A DNA stretch of 64,000 nt from Haemonchus contortus (GCA_000469685.2 LS997566.1:41766420-41830419), one strand, 5' to 3'; counted from the first letter of the stretch, positions 13,257 to 25,700 are shown. Notes: a model not told the origin generated them from the sequence alone. Translations and numbers: made by a program.

Positions 13257-13490
13257 AGAAGACCGGACATCCTATTCGATCTCTCTAGCTCTCTCTCCAG
13301 CGTCCACTCCACATAGTACTTCCTATCCTCGTCATCAGCTGCTCGTTCTCCATCCAACCGTATCATCCACTGAGTGCACTCTCCCTCCCTCTTCCTGATC
13401 TTTCCATCAGTCTAATATACGGGATCTGCCGTTAATCTCCATTCCTATTCAAAAAAATGGGGACTTGCAGTTTCTGGTGACTCAAATCAG

Positions 13491-13496
13491 AATAAA
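13491..13496 (+). terminator. polyadenylation signal of copy A
   Basis: Canonical AATAAA 235 bases past the stop codon of the first NOVA-like gene, followed by T-rich sequence. Confidence 0.65.
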
Positions 13497-15750
13497 CATC
13501 ATTAAAGTTTTGTTGATTCCACGTTTAACTTAATGTTCTTTCTTCTTCACACTGTATTGGTTGTAATCGATAAAATCTTGTTTCTTCTGTTTTCTTTCTT
13601 CTTCTGGCATTTGTTCAAAGATTGACACTGCAAGATCAAGAAGTACATAAATATCAAGACTCTCATCTACAAAATCTGAAACTGTCTTCCTCTACAATCG
13701 CAAAAACTGATCTCAATCTCAAAACTCAAGATAAGAGGTGCCAGTCTGTGAAACTTTGATATCACTTCACTAGTTCAGTCATCAATCGTCGTCAAGAAAT
13801 CATCCTATTCTGATTACTAAAGCTTATCATGGACCAATTCTATCTTAACACAAATTCAATTTCGCCACATTGTCTTGGTGGGTATAGCTAAAATTCTGCG
13901 AGTACCTGTGTTAAAATATGCGTAGTAATGGCGCACAGCCAATCTCGTCAAGGTGTGGAAGTGTGCGGTGTCTTGAAAGAAGCCCTTACAATGAGAGTGG
14001 TTCGTTTTCGATTGATAAACTTCTTTGGGCAAAGTTTGCTTAAAAAATTCAGGCGGAGGGAGGAGAACGTTGTTCAATTTTCTCTCCTTTTAAGTAAGAA
14101 GGACTAGGTGTCCATCCTGAGGCCAGTTCCTTCTTTTGTTCAGATCTTGGCTTTCAGCTGAGCCAAGTTGATAGTCATTGCAGATTCCGTTTTTACATTG
14201 CCAAACTGATGTCGGAATCGATACGGCTGAGGAAAGTCACACTAGACGGGATGCTGCAGAAGGGTGGGTTGTTTCAACTACGATGAACTGTCATAAGGTG
14301 CTATGTACAACGACGAGCATGCGGCATGATAAGTCGCTGCTCATGTCATGCAAAATAACAGCGCTTTTTACGCGAATGGCATGTGAGACAGGTTTTGATG
14401 AGCTCACTTGTCTTATCTGTCCGAAATGAATCCATTGTAAAAGCTTGCAGTTAAAAATATTTCATTCATAAGAGCCTCACTTGCAATGAACCGCTCAATG
14501 TGTTTGCAATCTCCCCACTACATATGGCGCGCATGTAAAAAGCGTTCGACTGAATATTCGTAGTCGTGTTCCTGTGGATCTAGAGTGAGCGAATTTGGTA
14601 GGGGTACAGGCGGCCGGATGGGAAAATTAATAGCAGATGGCAAGACCGGATTCCACTTATGGGGGAGGGGTTACTCCGACCGACAATCTTATCCAAAAGC
14701 CTCCCATATTATGCGCCGTTCATTTACAGCTTTGCTCTCTTCAGGAATAGAGCGCTCAGATGTTTTAGGGTTCACGCTGTGGGGTATTGGCCGCTACATC
14801 GAGTTCCTGTATCCAGCTGTAGTGTAATTGACCGATTATTCGCAGCTTTAGTACCTCAATTCGTACTGGGTTCAAACTCCAACAAAGTTTAAGAGAGGTG
14901 GGGAATACGTTTACGACTGTTCGACCCGACAACGTCCTTAAGGCTCCTCTCGGGGGACTCCGAATGTCTCAGAAATTTCAGTTGTAAACCGTGCCCTTTA
15001 AGCCAGTTAGTCGAAGGCGATTAAAAATACTACTTATGCGGTCTTTCGGAGTAAATATCGTGGAAAAATAGTCATATAACATTACGAAAAGCTGTACGCG
15101 TACCATAGCAATAGCACCATAGCATTAACGAAAAGATCATCCACATCATCTTGTAACACTCATGAAAGTACCGCCATACGACAATTACGTGCTCTGTAAC
15201 GACCTTATATAGGATCGTTGTGTAGCGCGGTCTCTAGACGAAAAGGGTGCGGCTGACTAATGTCGCTCGATGTCTGGCACCTATTCGGCTCATCCGCAGG
15301 TGATGGCTAGGAAGGAGGAGTGCGTCTGAAGTAGAATTCGAATAAATAACCTTAGAGTGAGGAAATCCTCGCTAATATGGGTAAATATCAGAACTAATTC
15401 CTACTGACAATCGCTCCTAAGATCTTGTGAAGGTTTCTTCTTATCATCTCATCTTTGTTTAATGCTGTTCAGTCGGGGCTCTTACATCGAGCAATACCTT
15501 TGCACCTACCGTCCCCCCCCCCCTCTTCCAATCCTTCATTTGCGCGGCAGTCACGGCCCTACTAGGGCGAGGCTGCGCTGCTAAAGAAAAAAATCTATCA
15601 AAAGTTGAAGGGAAGAAAGCGTAAGTAGTGCGATAAGACTCGGAGCTTCTTATATTTCGAGGATGGAGAAAAGCGGAGCCTGTGCTGTAGATTCAAACGT
15701 AACAGAAGATATGCTATACTCGTGCAATGGCGGGTGATTCCGTCCTAGAT

Positions 15751-15923
15751 GGCATCTTTCATAGTCCACGATCGCTCGACCGGTCGCTAGCGACTGGTCG
15801 CTCGACTGATCGCGCGGGACCGTCCACGGCGGCACCCATAACTAGCGCGGCCTCCTCGTCCGGTCGCTCGTGAGATGAGTCCGCGACCAGTCGCGCGACC
15901 GGTCGTGGACTATGAAAGATGCC
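15751..15923. mobile_element. MITE-like element with 21-base terminal inverted repeats
   Basis: The left end GGCATCTTTCATAGTCCACG is matched in reverse complement at 15903-15923. The interior is built from reiterated CGACCGGTCG/GCGACTGGTCG palindromic blocks, much richer in GC than its surroundings. GAT flanks each end and could be a 3-base target duplication. No coding capacity. Probably a non-autonomous DNA transposon; the family was not identified. Confidence 0.75.
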
Positions 15924-16859
15924 GATTGCTTCAAGCATTGTGTCGAACCACTCGGTTTACGCCGAGCTTTCCTCCTCCCTTGTACCAAATCAAACGCACG
16001 GTCGAGTATCCTTCCTCTTTTCAGAGACAGTAATCTATTTCTGCCTACAGACATCCCTAACAACACTGCAAACTCTACATGCACTGCATGCGCTTATTGC
16101 ATACACTTACGGGATCTATCTTTTGCCTTTGGGCTTGACAACAGTTATTCACACGCCCAATTCAGGGTACGCCACTGGAACCAACAAAGGAAGGTTGTAT
16201 TGAATAACTGTTGTTATATTCATGAGTAAAGATCATTGGTCGTGGTTTTCAGGTTCAACTAGTCAGACAAGTTTTGTGGTAAGTAATATTAACGAGAAGG
16301 TGTGTGGGCTGTCATTTAGTCACAACCCTTAAAGCGTAGACGTTGTGGTCTGGCAGCAAGGAAAGAGCAAACCTACTTTTCCTCTTGTGGTACTCACTTC
16401 TATCGGTCCTATTCACTAAAATAGAACATTTTTTGTCACATTACTTTATCATCCCTTCTTGTCCTAAAGAACATCAAAATGTGGAGGCTACATCGTATAT
16501 ATTGCAAGGGCCAGTAACTGAAAACTTCTTTGATCCTTCTTTAGCAGTTATCAGCTCTCATCATTTTCGGTAATTTATTCGTGATTTTGTGAATAGGTTT
16601 CCCATAACGCATCTGACACCTCACCATCAACCTGTCTTCTAATTCTTCCAGTCTCTGAGCCGTTCTGAATCGAATAAGGGAGTTTTTTTTTTGAGCAGCG
16701 TTTTTTTCGAAACTTGCTCCTCCTATAGACGGAGCTGCGCGAGGCTCACTTGTGCTCTGTCCATAGCGACCTTCAGTAATACCTAACCTTGTGTCAGACA
16801 TACGCACAGCCAGAAAGGGCGTTCTTCAATCAGCGAAGATATAAATATGCGTAATAAAA

Positions 16860-17170
16860 TTTTTGGAAAAACGACCGAGTCAGGGCGTAACAAGGGCCCC
16901 AGAAACGGCTTAGCGGACGTACATACCCAAGATGAATAAGTTATGAAGCGTTGTAAAAGCTGTGGAGGTTGCACCACTCGCACCGGGACCCACACCATGC
17001 ACGAAAGCAGTTTACTGCAGCCAGCTGTGTGAAATGACGCGCGCATTTGAATAGTTCGTCCAAATACCACTTCCGTGTAACTTCTGTCGTCACATTCTCG
17101 ACCAACAGCTGGTTTTGCTTCTTTTTTGAAGCGTAGTATTTCTCTATACATTCCATGTTTTATAAACTGA
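16860..17170 (+). repeat. diverged dispersed repeat (family shared with 45.2 and 61.5 kb)
   Basis: Shares ordered short blocks with 45290-45510 and 61620-61840, including a GGGCGTTACAA-type start, a CACACCATGCA/GAACCCATGT block, CAGCTGTGT near the middle and TCGTCCGAATACC at the end. Similarity was judged by eye, so the limits are rough. The 148-codon minus-strand ORF across it is an artefact of the repeat. Confidence 0.4.
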
Positions 17171-20029
17171 AACTTCCAGTATTCTTCTAAAACTAGATAC
17201 CCGAAGATTACCGTGAAGCATGACGACAATAGCAGCGGGGATCATCAGCTGTTGCCAATTTCACATTGCCGATATGTGTGGTTGTGGAAGACTGCCGTAT
17301 TTTTAGAAACTGTAGAATAGTTCGTGGTTGCTTTCCCTGTTGACTCAATTTTCGTCACCCTTTCAGCTCCATTTCACAGCATATAATATGTTTAATTGCA
17401 GAAAAGACTTCGCTGTGCTGACACTGACCTATTTTTCAGGGCTTCACAATTGCGCCACCGCTCTGGATAAGAACATCAGGGAGGTATCACGTTTTGCTAA
17501 ACATTTTCAGAATATTTTGCCAGACAATTGAATTAATTTCATTCTAATTTCATTGATTATAGTTCAGCTTCAAGTTGTATCGTTTCTTCTCCAACACACT
17601 CTTGAAAACGAATGATAGAAAAGAAATTCAGGTTAATGGACGAATATTCATATTGGATTTTTTCAACTTTACAGTTCAACACTATTATTTTTTCGGGAGC
17701 TGTAAATGATATCAAGGTGTTCTGATCCCCTTGCAAATGCGAGGTTAATCGATACATTGGTATGCAACCAACTGGTTTTCTTCTTACTTTCGCCCACATC
17801 AGGTTGACGAGTGATTTGAAATTCTAAAGGGTGGATTGGGCGATGTCGGTAACTTGTGGGAGAACATCCTATCAGAGATCAACCATACGAGGGTGTTAAA
17901 AAAGATCTACACTGATCCACCTCCAGTTTCACTCCGGGTAGAATAGCATGATCATTCTTTTTCGGAGCGCCGTCAAATATTCAGCGGAAATTTGGCCTTC
18001 AAGATGGGTTTGCAGCAGTTCTCTATTCCAACTGAAATTTATATTCTGTTCTGCAAATATATTACTGAAGTACTGATATTTTGTGCTATACTACTACCTT
18101 CTACAATCGCTCCACCAACACTACTCCGTTCTATCGTCAACCCTTCCCACTGGAAACATTGAAACGACGTCTCCATTATTCGAATACTGCTGACTGCTCT
18201 TATTCTGTGCTGGAGTATACTACATATGCGATTGCTTCATATTCACGTCGACTACAAAGGGTTTTGCTATTCTTCTTCTTCTGCGTCTGGTCCTGCGCTC
18301 GCACTTTCCGTTCGGTTATTTTATACAGCAGCTGTGAAGTTGTTTGTTTGAATGTATTTCTCATGCTTATGATCTGTATTTCTCTTCAAGTTGATATTGC
18401 CCTGATCTGACTGCTGCTTGCATACTGGAGAAGATAGGTTCATGACCGTTGTGGGATCATGAAACGTTCTTTGTCACAGTCCGCTCGCAACTCGCTTTTT
18501 TTCAGTTTTGTTTGCATTACCCATCGTGAATGTCCATATCTACTTTCACATCTTTTACGTAGCTATGATTAATCCGAAATGAAAGTTTATATCCGTTCAT
18601 GATTGTTCTTACTGGAATGAAGTTTTTGCAAACTCTTAGAAAGCTCTAGTTTTTTTTGACGAGTAACTGAACCTTGGAGTCGTAGTCATCAATTGGTTAG
18701 CAACATGTGTATCTAAACGAAAAAGAATGGAATCGTAAGGAAAAACAATGAAGAGGAACTCTATATCCGTTGATTTCCTTGTATGTGACAATGGCGGAGT
18801 TTATGAAGCTTTGGATGTAGGGTGAATAAGTGTCCACTTGTTCCCCTCCTATCCCTACCCACAACCGCTAAAAGCAGTTCTATCGTTTACTGAGTTCTTA
18901 CTGGGCCCCTTCATTCTCACACTTCTTCACGAGCGCCAAATTCGTTTATACTATCCCATTTGCGGTGGCTATGTAATCTACGGTACTCCAGTCCAAGAGG
19001 GGCGTCCGTTTCTATTGTTTATGGGGTTGCACGGATCCCAGACCCTCTAGAAGCCGATGGAGCACAAATTAAGCAACACTTGTTGGCTTTTTCAACGGAT
19101 AAACCACTTTCAGCTGCTAAGTGATCATCAGTTTAAAAAAGCAGTTCAAAGGTAAGTGAATACAAAGTAGCCTAACACCAAGGGCTTGCACTCCCCTCAA
19201 CACTCGAATCCAATCTCTGGGATGTTATACCGTTATAACTAGTCCTTCCGGCCTGAGCGCTACTGCTAATGGTTCACCATGGTGATGAGCCAAGGGTTTT
19301 ACCGAATTTCCGAATTGCATAAGCTTCTACGCCAAACAAGCTCAACTAATCTCCACACATTAAGCTAAGACGAGTAATTTCCTCTCCCGGCAGGAAGTGT
19401 AACCTAACATCGCGCTTAGAAACCGTAGTCCCTCAGGATCAAAGGTGCTTACGGAATGATTCAGAGTTCCCGGAATAGTCACGATGCAAGGCAGAGGAAG
19501 TCACTTAAGCGAAATTCCGCTCAGAAAAAGAGCAGACATGGGAGCAAATCATGCGTGCCGCTCCGGAAGGGTGTGTCCGCTCGACGTCTGCAGGCTCCTA
19601 TACGCTCTTTCGTCAGTAGTGGGCAATTGAATTACTGAAGTTGCAAATGGAATTACGGTTGGGGCTCACAAGTGAAGGCTCTAACCTTATTTCTTGGCTA
19701 GAAGTAATGGAACGAGAGAGACGAGAAAGAGAAGGAATAAAAAGGCGAAGAGATGGTGGCGAAAAGTCTCACTTGGCTTACTCTCATCATCCTCGGCATT
19801 TTGGAGACCTGGATCTATTCCGGGAATTACTCTTGCTTTTCAACGACAAATTAATCAGGAATATAGAAAAATATGGATTTTCAAGAATTCCGCGAATTAA
19901 CCGCACTCCACGCTCTACACGAACTTCTGCCGTACCGCAAAAGTCGTGTAAAATTGGAGTACCATATATGGCACATTCATCATCAATATCGATCATAAGT
20001 CCCCACCCTGGCCTTTTTTTGAGTGATGC

Positions 20030-20076
20030 TTTTTCACCAAAAAGGTGTCGAGAAAACGACACCTTTTTGGTAAAAA
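20030..20076. repeat. hairpin
   Basis: Arms 20030-20050 and 20057-20076 pair over about 20 bases (CACCAAAAAGGTGTCG against CGACACCTTTTTGGT) around a six-base loop; the outer T/A runs extend the stem. No function evident. Confidence 0.75.
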
Positions 20077-21293
20077 CTCTAGGTCACCAGGGACAAGAGC
20101 ACTTACAATTAGTCGGTCAGGGTCCGTGACCTCACTGCAATTCAGCATTTTTAGTTGCCCTCTACGGCTATTTCCCGACAAAGGGATCAAAGATAAGTTG
20201 CCGGTCTTTGTGGGCTCTTCGGGTGCACCCACAGATTGGTAAAGAACAGGAGCATCTCTCAAGCATTGTCTGAATTCACATCTACAATATAAGAGAACTT
20301 CTAACAGGATTCAATAACTGGGAACATGACTTCTGCTGAAGATTTATACCCAAGGGCATTGGAAAAGTTCCCCTCACCTATGCCCTACGCCTATTTCACG
20401 AGGCGCGTTCCCACCGAGCACAGCTGCATTAGACGGAACGTCCCGTGAACGTGGATACAGTAATCCCCTATTACCCCATCACCCAACTCGTCCGACTTGG
20501 GCTTAGAACCCGTGGGCTTTGGGTACCTTTCTGTTGCGTCGTATATGTGACGAGTGTTTGTAGGGGCTTGAGTGTGTGTTCGGGTTACTGTGTAACGAAC
20601 CCACGGGACGATAAAAGCTGTCTTGGTACAGCTGCATCCATCAATCTGGGAGGTGATCACGGTCCCGTAATCAAAGCGGACCACCTGATGGATTTTCTGC
20701 AGCGGGATATGGACTTTACATGGTATAGTTTATCGATTCGAACTAGTGGGAGAATACGTTACCCAAGAGAATGTGAGTGGGGACATTGATTGACGTGAAC
20801 GGGAAGTGCTGTTTGAATTGCGCGGCCTACACCGTGGCTCGTATGCGGTCGCAGCGCGGCCCGTTCCCGATATCGATCAGACTCGGTCTCTGTGTCGTCC
20901 TGGGACAGCGTCATCGTGCCCCGAGGTCGGACTGCTGTGGTCATTTGGGTAGTTCTTTTGCCTCTTACTTGGCCTAGATTCCTGTAAATGTGATTCGCCA
21001 TAAAACCTTTCCAAAGTTACAACTTTTAAGTGGGAGACCTCACGTTCGTGTTGTTTTTTTCATCATTGTACATTGATGATTTTCGTTGCGCTTCTGTTTA
21101 GCTCCTCTCCGAAGTGATCCTTATGGGCGGGAAATCTCACACTCCTGTTCTTTTTTCGTCCATGCCCATTTATGATGTTTTCTTTACGCTTTCTACTTAG
21201 CTCCTCTTAATTTGTTCCCAATAACTCTTTGTGTGCACCAATACCATAGACTTGGTCTATCTTTCAGCTTCTATGGCCAGCGAGTTCTTGTAA

Positions 21294-21306
21294 TCTTTAT
21301 TTCCAG
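21294..21306 (+). promoter_or_regulatory. probable spliced-leader acceptor of copy B
   Basis: TTTATTTCCAG ends at 21306, 19 bases before the ATG. A second possible acceptor, TATCTTTCAG, ends near 21267. The layout matches copy A. Confidence 0.55.
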
Positions 21307-21325
21307 CAAACTCTATACTTAAACA

Positions 21326-24324
21326 ATGGCAGACAACGACAACCACAATGATGAGGGAAACCCTCTTTCCGTAATCCAGTCAGCAGGTACCAAAAGAGGC
21401 CAGGATTCATATGACGGTCCTGCCAACAAAAGAGCTCACGTTGATGGAGATGACAGTAAGTCCCATGATTTTGATAGACATGTTCTCCTCTATTTGTGTC
21501 ATCTATAGATCAGTTGGCTATAAAAATATTGATTCCTTCGGCGGCGGTTGGAGCGATTATTGGCAAAGGTGGAGAGGCAATGAGAAGTTTGAAGAATGAT
21601 CATCAATGCAGAGTTCAAATGAGCAAGAGCTCAGAAACGTATCCAGGTGTGCATTATATCCATTCCTTAAGGGGAACTATATCCAGTAGTTGTTGGAGTT
21701 TGGCCACTGACATTTCTCAAGTTTCAATTTAGGAACAAGTGAGCGCATCTGTCTGGTGAAAGGACGCGTCCAGAATGTATTGGGTGTAATTGATGTAATA
21801 CTGCAAAGGATTCGAGAGAAGTGCGAGGGCTCCACCAGCTCTGATGCATTCGATCACAAAGGAGTTAGCCGTGGAAACGAGGTACATTTCACCAACATGC
21901 TTAAGGTATATATTTGTCCAAACTAGTACACAGAATCGTCGCTATTATCGAGACCTAGACGTAGGTCGTGGAGAGGTAGAAAACGGTATTTATCGATGGC
22001 ATGAGGTTACTAGGGTTTTGAAGGCTTCTATAGATTCAGTGGCTGGTTCATTTGTTTCCTGATGCTTACTGCATACGGTGTTGGCTGTTAACAGGAACTT
22101 TTCACGCTTAATACATTATCGGGTGTACCTTTTGAGGCTTCTACCTTTAGCACACGTATTTGTGACTTAGCAGTTATATGTCAATACCTGACTGACCGAT
22201 ATTTGAAACTGCTGCAAAAGATGCCGGGAGTTGAAGAATGCTAGTTGAAAAAAAAAACCTAGTCATCGATAAAATAGAATGTCTCTTAAGGTAATATTAG
22301 ATGCCGTGCTCTGTTCACAATAAAAAGCTAGGGAAGGGGTAGAGGTATGAGTAATATAGTTATCGGGCTTGTATCAGCATATTCTTTTATCATCCCGTCA
22401 ACTCAAAAGAATACGGACGGTACTTTTTTCCCGATAGTGATTGTCAGACTGTGACTGATCAGCTGTAACTGGACGGAAAACACGTCAGTAACCTTCAATT
22501 TCGAGGGCAATGTGTCATGATAAACACATAATCGTCCGCGCGGGACGAAATGATATGCCTGATTTCCTTGAAACAAGACATGTCGGCACTCGAGAAAGGC
22601 AGTCGTTAATATATTTCATGAAAGCACCGCTGTACTCAGCTGAACGTCACTGAATACAGTGTGTTTGACAGCTCGGCATCCCGGAATAGTGATTTGTTAG
22701 CGGTCACGGCGTAGAATTGGGGCATGATAACTGGAACAATTAAAACTGGGAATGCACATGCTTAAACGATTTTTAGCTAGAATGCAGGGATCTGTCTGCA
22801 AGTGGCAGGTGATTCATGGTCAAACATAATGTTCCCTGTATCAGTCTTTTTCTGTATATAGAAATATTCTAGGACCAAGTTGATCCCAATGATTTGTTTG
22901 TACCTGTGTGTTGATTAGAATCTTCCCAATCTTTCAATTAAGTTTTCAGGTGAAAATTGTTATGCCGAACACGTCCGCTGGTATGGTCATCGGTAAAGCT
23001 GGTATCAATATCAAAGATATTCGTGAAACCTATGGATGCCAAATCCAGGTAAGCCTAGAGCGCCCAATTTGCAATGGTGCGCCTTTATGACTATTTTTTC
23101 GTTTTAGGTATTCCCAAAAGCAGGGTCTCCTGAGGCTCAGAATTCGCTCGAGCGGATCGTTACATTGGCACATGAAGACCACTCTGTAGGTTCTGGAATT
23201 TTTGAGCATTTTAGTAGACTGGCTTGCTATTTGAGGGGGGTGTGGTAGGGATTTGTCGGCCGATGAACAATGTGCGACAGTAAATTGGAAAAGACTAGTT
23301 TTGGAATGACGCGGTAGACTCGGAAGGCTAGTTTAGAAGGCACATAGGAGCTTTGGAGAAAAGGCATTCGTGATGCGATTAGAAACTCTGCTTTATAGAT
23401 GTTCTTGCCTCAGTATTTCGCGCGAGCTGTAAACGAAGTTTAGTCACCAAGTTGGAGGATTTGACTGCTTCCATTTTCTATTTCAGCAACTGATCCAAGC
23501 CACATGTCGTGTACTAGAGAAAGTCGTGGCTGATCCTCATCACACAAGCGAGATCAACAAGGAGGACTTCGGTGGAAAAGGAGGAACAACCAGAGTAAAT
23601 TCCCTCGATTCTATCTCAAAGTGCCCGAATTTTCTAAATGCCATTTTTTTCGACTGGGAATACGTCATTCACGTCGACCTCCGCCTTCACTAATGGCGGT
23701 GCATCTAGTACTTTTAACGCTGCTCCCTCGGCGTTCAGTACTCAGACTTACGGTTATCAAGCCAATCAGCAGCAATCGATGAAGTTCAATCCCATGAGCG
23801 GTCTCGGAAACCAGGAGGTACATAAGTTTTTTTTTGTCGGTGTCAGTGTGCTTAAATATTCAGCCAGTATTTCACCCGTGAACATGTCATTTATTAATCG
23901 AACATCAAGGTAATAGAAACCAATCGTTAAGCAGAGTGGCCACATCACCGTTACCATTTTCAAACCCGTTTTCAATGAGTTTTTAGCTGCTCTCCTTCCT
24001 CGACAATCTCCAGTCTACCCTTCGCTCGTCCGGTTTCAACGAGGCCAGTGTTGCCGAAGTCATGCAGGCTATGCAGGTGTGATAGCAACATTGCCGTATG
24101 CAGCAGACATGCAAAATGTACTTAAGGTACTTGCTAAATACAACATTATGGGCCTGGGTCTTGGACTAGGAGTAGCAGCAATGGCACAAATGCGATCTGC
24201 ACAAGAAACCACCCCTCAGATGCCTAGTAATCATGGTGTTGCTGGGTTTGGTGATCAAGGATATGCTGGTGGTGACCAGGTAGGTCGCTTCCAGGGCCAG
24301 GGAGTTCAGATCCGCTGGCAGTAA
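21326..24324 (+). CDS. NOVA-like RNA-binding protein, two-KH tandem paralogue (copy B)
   Basis: Tandem duplicate of the gene at 9355. Exons 21326-21455, 21509-21646, 21733-21881, 22950-23048, 23108-23185, 23487-23594, 23653-23817, 23987-24076 and 24127-24324 reproduce copy A exons 1-9, with exons 2-8 of identical length and phase. KH1 (GAIIGKGG) and KH2 (GMVIGKAG) are intact and nearly identical to copy A, as are the S/T/Q-rich exon 7 and GLGLGLGV exon 9. Downstream the gene differs. The conserved exon-9 donor position (GTAGGT at 24280) still exists, but no exon 10 is recognisable and the KH3 exons are wrecked. Reading through the donor adds 14 codons to a TAA at 24322, giving 384 residues, and an AATAAA follows at 24583. 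Splicing to the decayed exon near 25354 would also stop within a few codons. Either way the product lacks KH3. Confidence 0.85.
23595..23652 (+). other. intron 6 of copy B, with a 3' end lacking AG
   Basis: Donor AGA/GTAAAT at 23595. Conserved coding resumes at 23653 (TGNTSFTS) after CATTTTTTTCG, with an in-frame TAA at 23635-23637 and no AG in between. The position and the TTTTCG/ACTGG junction are the same as in copy A, although the rest of the two introns has diverged. Confidence 0.55.
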
Positions 24325-24582
24325 AGGAAGAGCAGAGTGTAGCAGCCCTGACTAAACTTCGGCTGGTTTACTACTTTTAATCATTGGCTACACCTGTTTT
24401 ATGTAATCATGTTGTTACTATAGCATTGCGGCGTTATAATCGGGGAATCCTGATTTCTTCACGTCATCATATTTAATCATGATCAAATCACACATTAACC
24501 ACTAGTATCTGTAATATCATTTGTTCACGCCTGTTTATTTATTGTTAAGTTCATTGTGGTCTCATCATTTCCTCTTTTTCCT

Positions 24583-24588
24583 AATAAA
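24583..24588 (+). terminator. polyadenylation signal of copy B
   Basis: AATAAA 259 bases after the truncated stop codon and 5' of the decayed KH3 exons. It is positioned to end the short transcript. Confidence 0.55.
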
Positions 24589-24834
24589 TCTTTGAGTATT
24601 GATCGAATTACTCATCATGAATAGCATTAATCCTTGATATCGACAATCATCACACTTGTGATCCTGCAATATCATCGGACTCATCAAACATAACATTTGC
24701 AAGTCAATCAAATTCAGCTCACATTAGAATCCAATTTGTTTTCCACGACATCCATCCAGGCATCAAGTATCGGTATTGTATCTGCGCAACCGCTATCAAT
24801 TGTAGCCGTACGTTCATCATACTCGATTTCCATT

Positions 24835-24906
24835 CAACATTCAATTCGGTGTTCCTGGCAATGATCCTTCCAACATTCAATTCGGTGTTCCTGGCAATGA
24901 TCCTTC
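24835..24906 (+). repeat. 36-base direct tandem repeat, two copies
   Basis: Two adjacent identical 36-base units (24835-24870 and 24871-24906), each starting CAACATTCAATTCGGTGTTC. Identical copies indicate a recent duplication, in the region where copy B has lost its 3' exons. Confidence 0.9.
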
Positions 24907-25353
24907 CTTCAATTGCTATTTATTCAAACCAGTTGGTGACTGTCACTTCACAGCAGTTCTTTATATCATAAATCAACTATTGAAGCTCTTAATAGACTGC
25001 GGCTAACAATGTCAGCAAATGCAAATTCACTGAATAACTTATAACTCTCTGTTGTCCTCCCTCCGCCGATGCATTTCTCGAAAATATGGTGAAGAGTGAA
25101 TGATGACCACAGCAAGCGGTGAAAATTTCACATCGCCTGCGATAGTCGAGCTCCGAACATCCAGCAGCTTGATCGAGTTGTATGTAAAGTGCTAAACAAT
25201 GCTAGAAAGATGTTCTTCAAGATACGAGGACACTATTCAAACATCGCATATTCATTATAGTTAAAGAATCTTGATTCTATGCATACCAATCGTCAATATT
25301 CGCAGATTATTCAGATCTCTGTAAAAATTGGCTCAATTTAAAAATTATTTCCA

Positions 25354-25700
25354 GATGCACCACGTGCGGTAAGGCCACCGTTTACAGGTCACAGGAGCAA
25401 TGCTGGTGCCGTATTAGGCCAGAAAGCAATAACCCTGCGATAGACACAAATTTTACAACGGATGCAAAGATCAGGTACACTAAAAACGAGTCAGAGTTAC
25501 TAAATGGAAATAGCTCATCAGGTTTGTTGTAGTTTCAAGAAGTCGATAGCAAAATTTGGGCGGTTGTTAGTTTCACTGTTCCCCTTTTTCAGTGTGATTC
25601 TTGTTTAAAAAGTTCACATATATGCATAATAATGATAGGAAGTGTGTCCAGTAAAACGGAGGAGCACAATGCGGCAGATATACTCGGAGAGGACCGTTGA
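25354..25700 (+). pseudogene. decayed KH3 exons (11 and 12) of copy B
   Basis: After a TTATTTCCAG at 25344-25353, the sequence 25402-25475 aligns with copy A exon 11 (GGTGCCGTATTAGGCC against GGTGCAGTGTTAGGTC, continuing through TTTTACAACGGATGCAAAG). It carries substitutions and length changes and is interrupted by stop codons. After a TTTTTCAG at 25585-25593, the stretch to about 25695 aligns with copy A exon 12 (ATATGCATAATAATGATAGGA; the end GGAGAGGACCG against AGAGAAGACCG). Its copy A frame is broken. Order and spacing are as in copy A. This is a relic of an originally three-KH copy B. Confidence 0.8.

Larger units (their letters stand above)
13257..21304. other. 3' flank of copy A and intergenic DNA before copy B
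   Basis: Eight kilobases between the tandem paralogues. No gene recognised. The longest ORF (19641-20129, + strand) runs over a hairpin and has no domain. Contents: a 173-base element with 21-base terminal inverted repeats at 15751-15923; a tRNA box-B-like GGGTTCAAACTCC near 14870; a fragment of the GCACAGTTCACGA-type family at 14945-15002; a diverged copy of a second dispersed repeat at about 16860-17170, related to those at 45.2 and 61.5 kb; and a hairpin at 20030-20076. Confidence 0.55.

Noticed and set aside
16783..17229. 148-codon minus-strand ORF
   Set aside because: Lies over a diverged dispersed repeat whose other copies (45.2, 61.5 kb) do not keep this frame.
19641..20129. 162-codon + strand ORF
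   Set aside because: Runs across a hairpin repeat, no domain, no trans-splice acceptor or intron structure fitting the other genes.
24107..24126. Exon 9 of copy B starting at the upstream in-frame ATG (24079), as an independent ORF
   Set aside because: Copy A homology and phase place the exon start at 24127 after CTTAAG; the longer ORF is intron read-through.
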